Positions 17,186 to 24,396 of a stretch of DNA of 64,000 bases are shown piece by piece. The stretch is from contig DATLGL010000063.1 in NCBI GenBank assembly GCA_035540495.1, forward strand, positions 62,001-126,000. Direction: 5' to 3'. A program made the position numbers and the translations under genes. The stretch is from DASVEG01 sp035540495. GTDB lineage: Bacteria; Actinomycetota; Acidimicrobiia; Acidimicrobiales; CADCTF01. A model generated the notes under the pieces. The model searched no databases, was not told the origin of the DNA, and saw nothing but the letters and a program-made list of their open reading frames with translations. Positions within the stretch are counted from its first letter, which is position 1; each line of letters opens with the position of its first letter.

Positions 17186-17814
17186 CAGATGAGCCCGTTC
17201 CGCACCGCGTAGGCGACCGCGTGCGAGCGGTTGCGGAGGTTCAGCCGGGCGGTCACGTCGTGGATGATGTTCTTGATCGTCCGCTCGCTGTAGGCGAGCT
17301 TCGCCGCGATCTCGGCCGTGTCGAGTCCCTCGGCGACGAGCCGCAGGACCTCGATCTCCCGCTCGGTGAGTCCCGACAGGGTGATGCCGCGGGGGCTGAG
17401 CACCTGGCGCTGCAGACGCCCGACGTGCTCGAGCAGGCGGCCGAGGAGGTCGGACGGGACGCTGCCGTCGCCCGATGCCGCGCTGATCACGGACTGCGCG
17501 AGGCGCTCGGGGACGGCCTCGTTGCGGCGCAGGAGACCGCAGGCGCCGGCTTCGATGCCGGCGATCATGCCCGCGTCGTCGAGACGGGTGATCACGAGGA
17601 CGACGCGCGGGATGCCGTTGCGCTGGATCGCTCGCACCGTGCGCGACGTCTCCTCGTCGACCTCGTCGGCGACGACGATCGCCACCTGGGCCCGGTCGAC
17701 GTCGTCGTCGACGACCTGGATCTCCGGCCGGACCCGCAGCTGGCTCGCGAGCCCCGCCTGCGAGATCGGATCGTGCGCGTACACGTAGACGCGAATGCGT
17801 TCCGCCATCCCCAC
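17185..17814 (-). CDS. LuxR-family regulator with degenerate receiver domain
   Basis: This protein is about 209 residues long. The C-terminal LuxR helix-turn-helix is typical (LTEREIEVLRLVAEGLDTAEIA, then KNIIHDVTARLNLRNRSHAV). The N-terminal receiver fold is present (RIRVYVYAHDPISQAGLASQ) but lacks the usual acidic pair, and the strand that normally ends in the phospho-Asp reads QVAIVVADEVDEET, with no Asp clearly at the acceptor place. It may therefore be controlled by ligand or partner binding, not phosphorylation. GTG 17814 is preferred because GAGAGGA sits 4 bases before it; ATG 17808 and GTG 17835 are alternatives. As first gene of the block it probably controls the eCIS. Confidence 0.85.
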   Translation of the reverse strand: MGMAERIRVYVYAHDPISQAGLASQLRVRPEIQVVDDDVDRAQVAIVVADEVDEETSRTVRAIQRNGIPRVVLVITRLDDAGMIAGIEAGACGLLRRNEAVPERLAQSVISAASGDGSVPSDLLGRLLEHVGRLQRQVLSPRGITLSGLTEREIEVLRLVAEGLDTAEIAAKLAYSERTIKNIIHDVTARLNLRNRSHAVAYAVRNGLI

Positions 17815-17835
17815 CTTGTCCTCTCTCCGAACCAC

Positions 17836-18007
17836 TTCGTCAGGAGCCCGCCGTGGCTCCCCGCCACACCCGCTGCGCAGGTGTTGCCCGAAGGTGCCAC
17901 GACGCCCTCATCGGGCACTTCACGATGACTCAACGGGAAGCACCTCTTGCCCGGGCGATGGCCTCTGATGGCCGGTTCGCGGGCATTCGACGGTCTACGG
18001 TGCGCCC
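17836..18007. promoter_or_regulatory. Divergent control region of the second eCIS block
   Basis: This spacer separates the LuxR gene (minus) from the membrane-protein gene (plus). On the plus side a TACGGT box (17996-18001) lies 6 bases before the GTG start, typical of a leaderless promoter. It also holds a perfect hairpin (GGAGCC 17843-17848, GGCTCC 17855-17860) in the LuxR leader and an imperfect GCCC-N5-GGGC (17904-17916) similar to the palindrome at 4460-4471. Shared control of both transcripts is likely but not shown. Confidence 0.45.
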
Positions 18008-19225
18008 GTGGGTGCGCGCGCAACACTCAGTGCGGGACATGTCGCCGTCGTCCCGGGTTCCGAAGCGTCGATCGAGGTCCGGGTCAGGAACAACGGGGCG
18101 GTCGTCGACGAGTTCCGGATCGAGGTCGTCGGAGAGGCGGCAGGGTGGGCGACAGCCGTGCCCGCGTCGCTGAACCTCTTCCCCGGTGCCGAGGGGACGT
18201 CGACGATCACGTTCCGACCGCCCGCGTCGGCTGATGTCGTCGCCGGCGCCGTGCCGTTCGGCGTGCGGGTGGTATCCCGCGAAGACGCCTCCGGGTCCGT
18301 CACCGAGGAGGGGACGGTCGAGGTCCAGCCGCTCGTCTCGGTCGGCATCGACGTCACCCCCCGCACGTCGCGTGGCCGCCGCCAGATGGCCCACGAGGTG
18401 GCGGTCAACAACCACGGCAACTCGCCGGTCGCCGTGGAGTTGGTGGCGTCGGATCCTGACCAGCACCTCGCCTTCGATCTCTCTCCTTCGTCGGTGACGG
18501 TCGGACCAGGCGAGGCGGTCTTCGCCAAGCTGCGGATTCGCCCGACGACGAAGCACGGCAGCGGACCGCCGTTGACGCGGCCCTTCCAGGTCGTCGCTGC
18601 GGCGCCGGGCGGCGAGCCCTACGCGGCCGCCCAGGCGATGGCCGTGCAGGACCCGATCCGACCGCCGTGGCTGCGTCGCGCAGTGATGTGGACGATCCTC
18701 GGCCTCGTCGGGCTCGCCGCGCTCTGGTTCGCGCTGCTCAAGCCGACGGTCGAGTCGGCGGCGCGAGAGGCGGTGAAGGAGGACGACACGCCGGTGACGA
18801 TTGGCCCCGGCGGCGGCGGATCGGGCGGCGGTGGTTCTGGTTCGGGCTCGGGGAGCTCCGGCTCCGGATCGGACTCGGGGTCCGGGTCGACCGACGGGGC
18901 TGGTGGCGTGGTCGGGTCGCAGCCGATCGACGGGCGTCTCTTCTTGACCTCGTCGGGCAGCACCGACTTCACCGTTCCGGACGGCCAGGTCCTGCAGCTC
19001 ACGGACATCGTGTTGCAGAACCCGTCCGGCAACACCGGCTCGCTGCGGATCCAGCGGGGCGACACCCCGCTTCTGGTCGTGGAGCTCGCGAACTTCCGCG
19101 ACCTCGACTACCACTTCGTCGCGCCGATCGTCTTCACGGGGGGCCAGAAGCTCGTGCTCGCGGCCGACTGCACGTCACCCGGCTGCAACCCCGGCGCCTA
19201 CTTCGCCGGCTTCATCTCGAAGTAG
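18008..19225 (+). CDS. eCIS-linked membrane protein with Ig-like ectodomains and C-terminal beta domain
   Basis: This is a 405-residue protein. Residues 5-215 form two beta-sandwich, NEW3/Ig-like repeats (SIEVRVRNNGAVVDEFRIEV; later AHEVAVNNHGNSPVAVELV). A TM helix follows at about 225-243 (MWTILGLVGLAALWFALL), then a Gly/Ser-only linker of about 35 residues, and a final beta domain (residues 305-405) with two Cys near the end (DCTSPGCNPG). Similar proteins beside actinobacterial eCIS loci are often labelled hydrolytic protein, but no catalytic motif is visible. There is no signal peptide, so the Ig part may be cytoplasmic and the C-terminal domain outside. A docking protein for a cytoplasmic particle is an attractive inference. 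Confidence 0.8.
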   Translation: MGARATLSAGHVAVVPGSEASIEVRVRNNGAVVDEFRIEVVGEAAGWATAVPASLNLFPGAEGTSTITFRPPASADVVAGAVPFGVRVVSREDASGSVTEEGTVEVQPLVSVGIDVTPRTSRGRRQMAHEVAVNNHGNSPVAVELVASDPDQHLAFDLSPSSVTVGPGEAVFAKLRIRPTTKHGSGPPLTRPFQVVAAAPGGEPYAAAQAMAVQDPIRPPWLRRAVMWTILGLVGLAALWFALLKPTVESAAREAVKEDDTPVTIGPGGGGSGGGGSGSGSGSSGSGSDSGSGSTDGAGGVVGSQPIDGRLFLTSSGSTDFTVPDGQVLQLTDIVLQNPSGNTGSLRIQRGDTPLLVVELANFRDLDYHFVAPIVFTGGQKLVLAADCTSPGCNPGAYFAGFISK

Positions 19226-19243
19226 TAGGGCTCGGTTCTCGCC

Positions 19244-20542
19244 GTGAGGCGCCTGCTCGCCGCTCTCGTCGTCACCGGTCTCGCTCTCTCGGGATTCCTC
19301 GCCGACCAGACCCGCAGCGCACGACCGGCCGCCGCCGCGATCAACGTCATCAACTTCGACGACCGCCCCGCGAACACCGTCATCACCAATCAGTACGCGC
19401 CACGCGGCGTCACCTTCACGGGATCGGGCGCATACGTCATCAGCAACGCCACGATCGCGCGGTCGGATCCGAACGTCATCACGTGTACGGCGACCCCCGA
19501 GTTCTGTTCGGGAGCCGTCACCGGAACGTTCTCGCCGCAGCAGTCGCGGGTCAAGGTATGGGTCGGCCGCTTCACGAACGGCTCCGGGACGGTGACGCTG
19601 CGGGCGTTCAACGCCGCCGGCTCCGTCATCGGCCAGCAATCGCACTCGTATCCGTTCTCGCGCACTGCTCCGCCGGTCGCGGTCGCCCTGGAAGTCTCCG
19701 TCGCCACGCCTGTTATCTCGCGCTTCGACGTGATCTCGAGCGACTACCACGGCAACACGGCGATCGATGATCTCGAGTTCGAGCGCCCCGATCCGGTTCT
19801 GACGCTCGACCCCTCATGCCGTGGTTCGAACCCACAGACACTCACGGTGGCGGGCTCTGGCTTCGCGCCGAATGGCAGTGCACAGGTCGTGTTCGACCCG
19901 AATGGCCCAGAGCAGCAAGTCGTCAACCGCCTTCCCATCAACGCATCCGGCGTCTTCTCCACGACGTTCTCAGCGAACGCGTCTGGACGGGCGGTTTCGA
20001 TCAGCGCCAACGACACGCAAGGTCTGCGTGCAGACACCAGGTGGGCTCCTTGCCCTCCGCCGGGCGTTACGACGACGGCGCCACCGACAACCGAGCCGCC
20101 GCCACCCGACTCGGTGCCGGACACGACCGCCCCATCGACGACTCGCCCTGGGATCGTCACGATCCCTACGACGTCGACGACTATCCCGACGATCATCACG
20201 ATCCCGCCTCCGACACCCGGCGCGTCGTTGTCGGTGGACCCGTCGCTCGGACCCGGTGGCTTCGTCACCCGTGCTGGAGGAACCGGGTTCCCGCCCGGGC
20301 AGCCGGTCACCCTCGGCTGGTCGCCGGGGATCGGGATCTACAGCGCGACGGCCGGACCGGATGGAACCTTCGAAAGCTCCGTCCTCGTGATGAACCGGGA
20401 CGTGCTGGGGCCGCGCACCCTCGTCGCCACCTCCGGCGGTGTGGCGGCTTCGGCTTCCTTCCTGGTCGTCCCGTCGACGGTGCAGCCATCAGGCAAGGAC
20501 GTCGCACAGATCACGCGCGTGCGCCGGTTCCTGCAGCGCTGA
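19244..20542 (+). CDS. Secreted multidomain beta protein with Thr/Pro linker
   Basis: This 432-residue protein has a clear signal peptide (RRLLAALVVTGLALSGFLAD, cut near residue 33). A beta domain (34-185) resembles choice-of-anchor/lectin-like folds (VINFDDRPANTVITNQY, SGAYVISNATIA, FDVISSDYHGNTAIDDLEF). A second beta domain follows (about 187-275), then a long Thr/Pro-rich linker and a third IPT/Ig-like domain. No C-terminal anchor is seen. It begins 18 bases after the eCIS-linked membrane protein in the same direction, so it is probably co-transcribed. It could be a surface or cell-wall protein tied to the injection system; its function is unknown. Confidence 0.78.
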   Translation: MRRLLAALVVTGLALSGFLADQTRSARPAAAAINVINFDDRPANTVITNQYAPRGVTFTGSGAYVISNATIARSDPNVITCTATPEFCSGAVTGTFSPQQSRVKVWVGRFTNGSGTVTLRAFNAAGSVIGQQSHSYPFSRTAPPVAVALEVSVATPVISRFDVISSDYHGNTAIDDLEFERPDPVLTLDPSCRGSNPQTLTVAGSGFAPNGSAQVVFDPNGPEQQVVNRLPINASGVFSTTFSANASGRAVSISANDTQGLRADTRWAPCPPPGVTTTAPPTTEPPPPDSVPDTTAPSTTRPGIVTIPTTSTTIPTIITIPPPTPGASLSVDPSLGPGGFVTRAGGTGFPPGQPVTLGWSPGIGIYSATAGPDGTFESSVLVMNRDVLGPRTLVATSGGVAASASFLVVPSTVQPSGKDVAQITRVRRFLQR

Positions 20543-20552
20543 TCACGCGGCG

Positions 20553-21779
20553 TCAGGCAACTTCGGGCGGCGCCGGCCCCGCTCGATCGCAGTTGGTGAA
20601 TCTCGGGTGGCGGGGGTCGTCTGGTGGGACGAGTGGTCGTTTGCCGCTGCCTTCGACGAGGGCCCATCCGTGGAGGGTCTTGAGGTCGTGGCAGTGGTCG
20701 CAGACGCGATCGAGCCAGTCGATGAGGGTGATCTTCGATTGGGCCCAGTCGATGCGGTGGTCGCGTTCGAGGCGGCCGACCTGGGGGCAGCCTTCGGTGG
20801 TGCAGACGGGGTCTTTCCACTCCAGGGCTGACTGCTGCCACGCGTTGGGTGCGCGGCCGAGGTGGGCGACGCCGACGACCTTCTTGCCGTCGGTGACGAT
20901 CGCGGCCAGGAACGGGTTACCGGTGGCGAGCATCTCGTCGATCACGGAGACCGCGACGGGGCCGTAGCCGGCTATCTCGGTGACCTCGCCCTCGATCGGG
21001 TAGCCGCGCAACAAGGCGTCGAGGTCGACCCGCACGAGGATCTTCGCCTGTGACCCGCCGCGGCGCGTCCCGCCACCCGAGCTGTCCGTCACGGTCGCTA
21101 CCAGGGCGTCTGCGTCCAGCGCCTCCGACCGCTCGCGCCGGCCGTCACGTCGGGCGGCGTCGAAGAGCTCTTGGCGCTTCGGCTGGATGGCCGCCATCAC
21201 GGCGGCGATCCGCTCGGGGTTGTCCCGCAACGTGATCGACGACGACCCATCCGCGTGCCTGGTGCGGCGCAGGAAGCGTTCGTCGTGGATCCGCTTCCGC
21301 CGCTCCTCCGCACCCCGATCGGCTTCCGCCTTCAACCGGTCGCACTCCGAACGCAACTCCGCGTGCGACAACCGCTTCGCCTTGTCCAACAGCGCGCCCG
21401 CATCAGCACGAGGATTCGCGGACAACGCTCCGGCGATCAGCGTCGTCTGGTGCGACGACAGCTCCCCACGGGCGGCAGCATCCGCGACCTCCGGCAGCGC
21501 CTCCAACAGGTCAGCAGCTTCCAACTCGGCAGCGGCCTGCCCCACCGGCACCCCCGACAGCTTCGCCAGCTCGTGCGCGGGCGACTTCTCTCCCCGCTCG
21601 CGGTAGCTCCCGAGCGCTGCCAATCGCGCGGCAGCCCTCGTCCGCACAGAGGCTGCCATCTTCTCGATCTGCGACGCCTTCTCCACCGCCAACCGAGCGC
21701 CGTGCAGATCGAGGAGCGCGGCGTCGAACGAGGCCGACACCTCGGTCATCTCCCGCTCGATCTCCCGCAACGTCAGCAC
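20553..21779 (-). CDS. DUF222-HNH endonuclease-like protein
   Basis: This 408-residue protein has an N-terminal DUF222 helical domain (residues 1-240, including LSSHQTTLIAGALSANPRA) and a C-terminal HNH module (326-372: CTTEGCP, RLERDHRIDW, DRVCDHCHDL). The two CxxC pairs and the DH dipeptide supply zinc and catalytic ligands. Such proteins are widespread, often multicopy, in actinobacteria; their biological role is uncertain and they are often treated as mobile-like. No flanking repeats were seen. The start is GTG with a TATCGT box 7 bases upstream and no ribosome binding site, so the mRNA is probably leaderless. It ends 10 bases from the convergent secreted-protein gene. Confidence 0.93.
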   Translation of the reverse strand: MLTLREIEREMTEVSASFDAALLDLHGARLAVEKASQIEKMAASVRTRAAARLAALGSYRERGEKSPAHELAKLSGVPVGQAAAELEAADLLEALPEVADAAARGELSSHQTTLIAGALSANPRADAGALLDKAKRLSHAELRSECDRLKAEADRGAEERRKRIHDERFLRRTRHADGSSSITLRDNPERIAAVMAAIQPKRQELFDAARRDGRRERSEALDADALVATVTDSSGGGTRRGGSQAKILVRVDLDALLRGYPIEGEVTEIAGYGPVAVSVIDEMLATGNPFLAAIVTDGKKVVGVAHLGRAPNAWQQSALEWKDPVCTTEGCPQVGRLERDHRIDWAQSKITLIDWLDRVCDHCHDLKTLHGWALVEGSGKRPLVPPDDPRHPRFTNCDRAGPAPPEVA

Positions 21780-21786
21780 AAAAGGG

Positions 21787-21792
21787 ACGATA
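21787..21792 (-). promoter_or_regulatory. Leaderless -10 box for DUF222-HNH gene
   Basis: TATCGT on the minus strand lies 7 bases before the GTG start at 21779, with no ribosome binding site between. Confidence 0.55.
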
Positions 21793-21815
21793 CGACGGGG
21801 GTGAGACAGAAATAC

Positions 21816-22811
21816 CTAGCTGGTGCGCGGCTGCATCAGCGCGCCCAATCCGTAAGCCGATGCCATCGCGAGGAAGATCGCGCCCGTCCAGAGCTCGACC
21901 GTCCACTCGATCCCCCACGCGAGCTCGTGCACAGCGAAGAACGACGACCAGGTCGCGAACGGCACCGCCAGCGCGTAGGCCCACCACGGCACGGCTCGCC
22001 GGCCGTTCGACGCCATCGACAGGGCGTCGCCGACGATCCCACCGATCACGAACGGGATCACCAACTGCGGGAACCGGAAGCCCTCGAGCGCACTCATGAG
22101 CAGCGCGTTCGCACCGAGCATTAACGTCCAGGAGCCCACCGGCAGGCGCCAGTGCAGGCGGGCGAACAGGAGCGGTGCCATCACCAGCAGGTTGCGCGCC
22201 AGCACCGACGCGACCCCGACCACCTCGCCGTTCTCCCCTTCGTCGAACCGCGCGATCGGCCAGTTCGCGCCGGCGTACATGGTGAAGAACGTCGCCAGCG
22301 ACGAGCACAACGTCAACGCGACGAGCACCGGCGCGAACTCGAGGTGACGGGTCGAATCGCGCAGCGTCCTCTCGGAGAGCGCCCAGCGCACGGGTGCCGA
22401 CAGCATGAGGAGGCCGCCCGTCATGAGGAGCAGGTGGGTCGGGCTCAGCAACGCCTCGAGGTCGACCTCGACGCCGAACACCTCGTGCCAGATGCCGTCG
22501 CCGACGCCGCCGATGACGAACGCCACGAGCCCGATCGAAGCGAGACGGTCGGAGGGGGCGGGCACCACTTCCGTGCGACCACGAGCACCCGAGCGTCTCC
22601 CGTCCCACGCGAACCACAGCACGGCTGCGACGAAGCCCGAGTAGAGCATGAAGTGCCACGGCGTGAAGAACGTCTCCGGCTTGTTCGCCTGGTGAGCCCA
22701 CCCATCGACGAACAGCCCGACGATCGCCCAGGTGCCGAAGAAGGCGATCGCTCGACTCTCTCGCACCTGACGACGCAGGTCGCCCTCCACCGTCGCGGTC
22801 GCTGCCCCCAT
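21816..22811 (-). CDS. Polytopic membrane protein with conserved His/Asp motifs, function unknown
   Basis: This 331-residue protein has about eight predicted TM helices. Notable motifs lie at membrane edges: GLFVDGWAHQ, FFTPWHFMLYSGF, GDGIWHEVFGVEVDLEALLS followed by PTHLLLMTGG, and AVHELAWGIEW. The repeated His residues suggest metal or haem/copper ligands, but I do not recognise the family. A start at ATG 22811 is supported by a TAGCCT box six bases upstream and the absence of a ribosome binding site. It is followed after 9 bases of spacer by the end of the PAP2 gene, which runs in the same direction. Confidence 0.8.
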   Translation of the reverse strand: MGAATATVEGDLRRQVRESRAIAFFGTWAIVGLFVDGWAHQANKPETFFTPWHFMLYSGFVAAVLWFAWDGRRSGARGRTEVVPAPSDRLASIGLVAFVIGGVGDGIWHEVFGVEVDLEALLSPTHLLLMTGGLLMLSAPVRWALSERTLRDSTRHLEFAPVLVALTLCSSLATFFTMYAGANWPIARFDEGENGEVVGVASVLARNLLVMAPLLFARLHWRLPVGSWTLMLGANALLMSALEGFRFPQLVIPFVIGGIVGDALSMASNGRRAVPWWAYALAVPFATWSSFFAVHELAWGIEWTVELWTGAIFLAMASAYGLGALMQPRTS

Positions 22812-22817
22812 GCGCCG

Positions 22818-22823
22818 AGGCTA
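22818..22823 (-). promoter_or_regulatory. Leaderless -10 box for membrane protein gene
   Basis: TAGCCT on the minus strand lies 6 bases before the ATG at 22811; no ribosome binding site is present. It falls at the very end of the upstream PAP2 gene (stop at 22821). Confidence 0.5.
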
Positions 22824-23594
22824 GGAGGCTGGCAAGGACTCCCGCAGGTCGGCTGCAGCCTCGGGCTCGACACCTTCCGCAAGTGGGTCGATCGGCCGGC
22901 GCCCTTCCTCGGTGCGCCAGACCTCGAACACGGCGACAGCACCCGTGAGCCACGCGAGTGCGAGCACGAAGCCGGCGATCACGTCGCTGAGGAAGTGGAC
23001 GCCGAGCAGCAGCCGAGATGAACCGATCGCGAGGCACAGTGCGACGACGGCGACCACGGCGCCACGACGCGCACGACGTGACTGCAGGGTTGGAAGGAGG
23101 ACGAGCAGCAGCGCGCCGTAGCAGACGACCGACCCGAACGAATGACCGGACGGGAAGCTCTTGCCGAAGGCGGTGTGGACTGGGTGATCGACGATCGGGC
23201 GTGGCCGGTCGACGAGGATCTTGACCGCGCTGTTCACGATGCCACCGCCGAGGCAGGTGACGATGAGGAAGGCGGTGAGGCGGCGCCGGCCGATCCGCCA
23301 CATCCAGTACGCGACTGCGCCGACGAGCGGGAAGAACCAGATCGGCCGTCCGAAGAAGCTGATGATTTCGAGCGCGGTGACCGAGGCGGGGGAGCGGTGG
23401 ACGACTTCGTTGAGTCCATCGGCGAGCTCGCCGTCGATTCGCGTGAGCGCACCCTTCGAGATGACCTGGAAGAGCAGCGATGCGAACGGGACGGCGACCA
23501 GCACGACCGCCACACCGAGCAGCGCAGCACGCAGCCCGTACCGCTCGTTGGGAACGAGCCGCCGGCGGATCGCGAGGGGTAGACCGGCTCGCAT
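22821..23594 (-). CDS. PAP2-family membrane phosphatase
   Basis: This 257-residue protein has about six TM helices and all three PAP2 signature motifs: K125...RP (KILVDRPRP), PSGH (148-151) and SR...G.H..D (SRLLLGVHFLSD, 193-204). It should remove phosphate from lipid phosphates such as phosphatidate, phosphatidylglycerol-phosphate or undecaprenyl diphosphate, with the active site on the outer face. ATG 23594 was chosen because upstream in-frame sequence overlaps the divergent gene; a TACATC box lies six bases before it. It faces the DedA-like gene with only 18 bases between start codons. Confidence 0.93.
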   Translation of the reverse strand: MRAGLPLAIRRRLVPNERYGLRAALLGVAVVLVAVPFASLLFQVISKGALTRIDGELADGLNEVVHRSPASVTALEIISFFGRPIWFFPLVGAVAYWMWRIGRRRLTAFLIVTCLGGGIVNSAVKILVDRPRPIVDHPVHTAFGKSFPSGHSFGSVVCYGALLLVLLPTLQSRRARRGAVVAVVALCLAIGSSRLLLGVHFLSDVIAGFVLALAWLTGAVAVFEVWRTEEGRRPIDPLAEGVEPEAAADLRESLPAS

Positions 23595-23612
23595 GATGGG
23601 GATGTACCCCCG
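23595..23612. promoter_or_regulatory. 18-bp divergent spacer between two start codons
   Basis: The ATG of the PAP2 gene (23594, minus) and the GTG of the DedA-like gene (23613, plus) are separated by only 18 bases. TACATC (minus strand, 23606-23601) is the -10 box for PAP2 and ends six bases before its ATG. The -35 of each promoter must therefore lie inside the other gene. Co-regulation or promoter interference is expected. Confidence 0.5.
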
Positions 23613-24257
23613 GTGAATGCAGTCAAGACGCGCCCGAGCGAGCGACTGCGCGTCCCGCTCCTCGTGCTCGCCGCTGCTCGCGCGGTCGTCAGCGTCGCCG
23701 CCGTGCCGCTGGCACCCGTGCTCTACAAGGACCACTTTCTCGTGCTCGTGCTGCTCCGTCCGACGAAGGAGGTGCTCCTCGCGGGCGGCTTCCTCGTACG
23801 TCGAGGCGACGTGCACCCGCTGCCGCTGATCCTCGCGGCGCTGCCGCTGGCGTTGTTCGGCGTGTGGCACTTCTTCGTCCTCGGCCGCGCCTTCCAGAGC
23901 GAGATCCGCGATGGCACAGGGATGCCGACGTGGTCGCAACGGGTCCTTCCGCCGGAACGGATCAAGCAGCTGTGCAAGGTGCTCGACAAGCGTGGAAGGC
24001 TCGTCATCGTCGCGGGTCGCGTGGCCGCCTTCCCCTCGTCGATGCTGGGTGCGGCGGCGGGTGCATCCGGGATGGAACCACGCCGGTTCCTCCCGGCCGA
24101 CGCTCTCGGGGCAGCGCTGTCGATCGCCGAGGTCGTCATCGCCGGGTACCTCCTCGGCGCCGCGTACAAGCAGGCGGGTCCGTGGATCACCGGTGCCGGG
24201 CTCGTCGTCCTGGCCGGCCTGCTCGTCTTCGTCGGCCGGATGCTCAGAAGGACGTGA
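23613..24257 (+). CDS. DedA/VTT-domain-like membrane protein
   Basis: This 214-residue protein has the features of the SNARE-associated/VTT (DedA-like) superfamily: an N-terminal hydrophobic hairpin (LVLAAARAVVSVAAVPLAPV), a central GRVAAFPSSMLGAAAGASGM stretch corresponding to the conserved F/Y-R-x-x-P-x-x-R-x-x-x-x-x-x-A-G region, and C-terminal TM helices. Family members act as lipid (undecaprenyl phosphate or phospholipid) flippases or scramblases. The divergent PAP2 phosphatase makes a lipid-phosphate recycling role plausible. It begins with GTG and no ribosome binding site. Confidence 0.78.
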   Translation: MNAVKTRPSERLRVPLLVLAAARAVVSVAAVPLAPVLYKDHFLVLVLLRPTKEVLLAGGFLVRRGDVHPLPLILAALPLALFGVWHFFVLGRAFQSEIRDGTGMPTWSQRVLPPERIKQLCKVLDKRGRLVIVAGRVAAFPSSMLGAAAGASGMEPRRFLPADALGAALSIAEVVIAGYLLGAAYKQAGPWITGAGLVVLAGLLVFVGRMLRRT

Positions 24258-24275
24258 TATAGGGCCATTCGGCCA

Positions 24276-24304
24276 TAGACGGGCGTCCCGAACATCGTTA
24301 TCTT
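24276..24304 (+). promoter_or_regulatory. Candidate sigma70-type promoter for the repeat-protein gene
   Basis: TAGACG (24276-24281) and TATCTT (24299-24304) are separated by 17 bases, about 92 bases upstream of the GTG start at 24397, which has its own GGGAG ribosome binding site. This is one of the few genes here with a clear 5' leader. Confidence 0.4.
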
Positions 24305-24396
24305 GCGGGCAACGGCAGAACGGCGGACAGGCTCTTCAGCGGCGGTCATGAAGCGGCGGTGACGGGCTCGCCCGCGCTCAGACAAAGGGAGCGGCG

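Noticed and set aside
20553..21779. DUF222-HNH gene as part of an insertion element or as a homing intron
   Set aside because: No terminal inverted repeats, target duplication or interrupted host gene was found; it is a normal free-standing gene.
3405..23624. Shared 15-base word CCGGTGAATGCAGTC at 3405 and 23610
   Set aside because: One or two exact 15-base matches are expected by chance in 64 kb of GC-biased sequence, and the contexts (non-coding versus gene start) differ.
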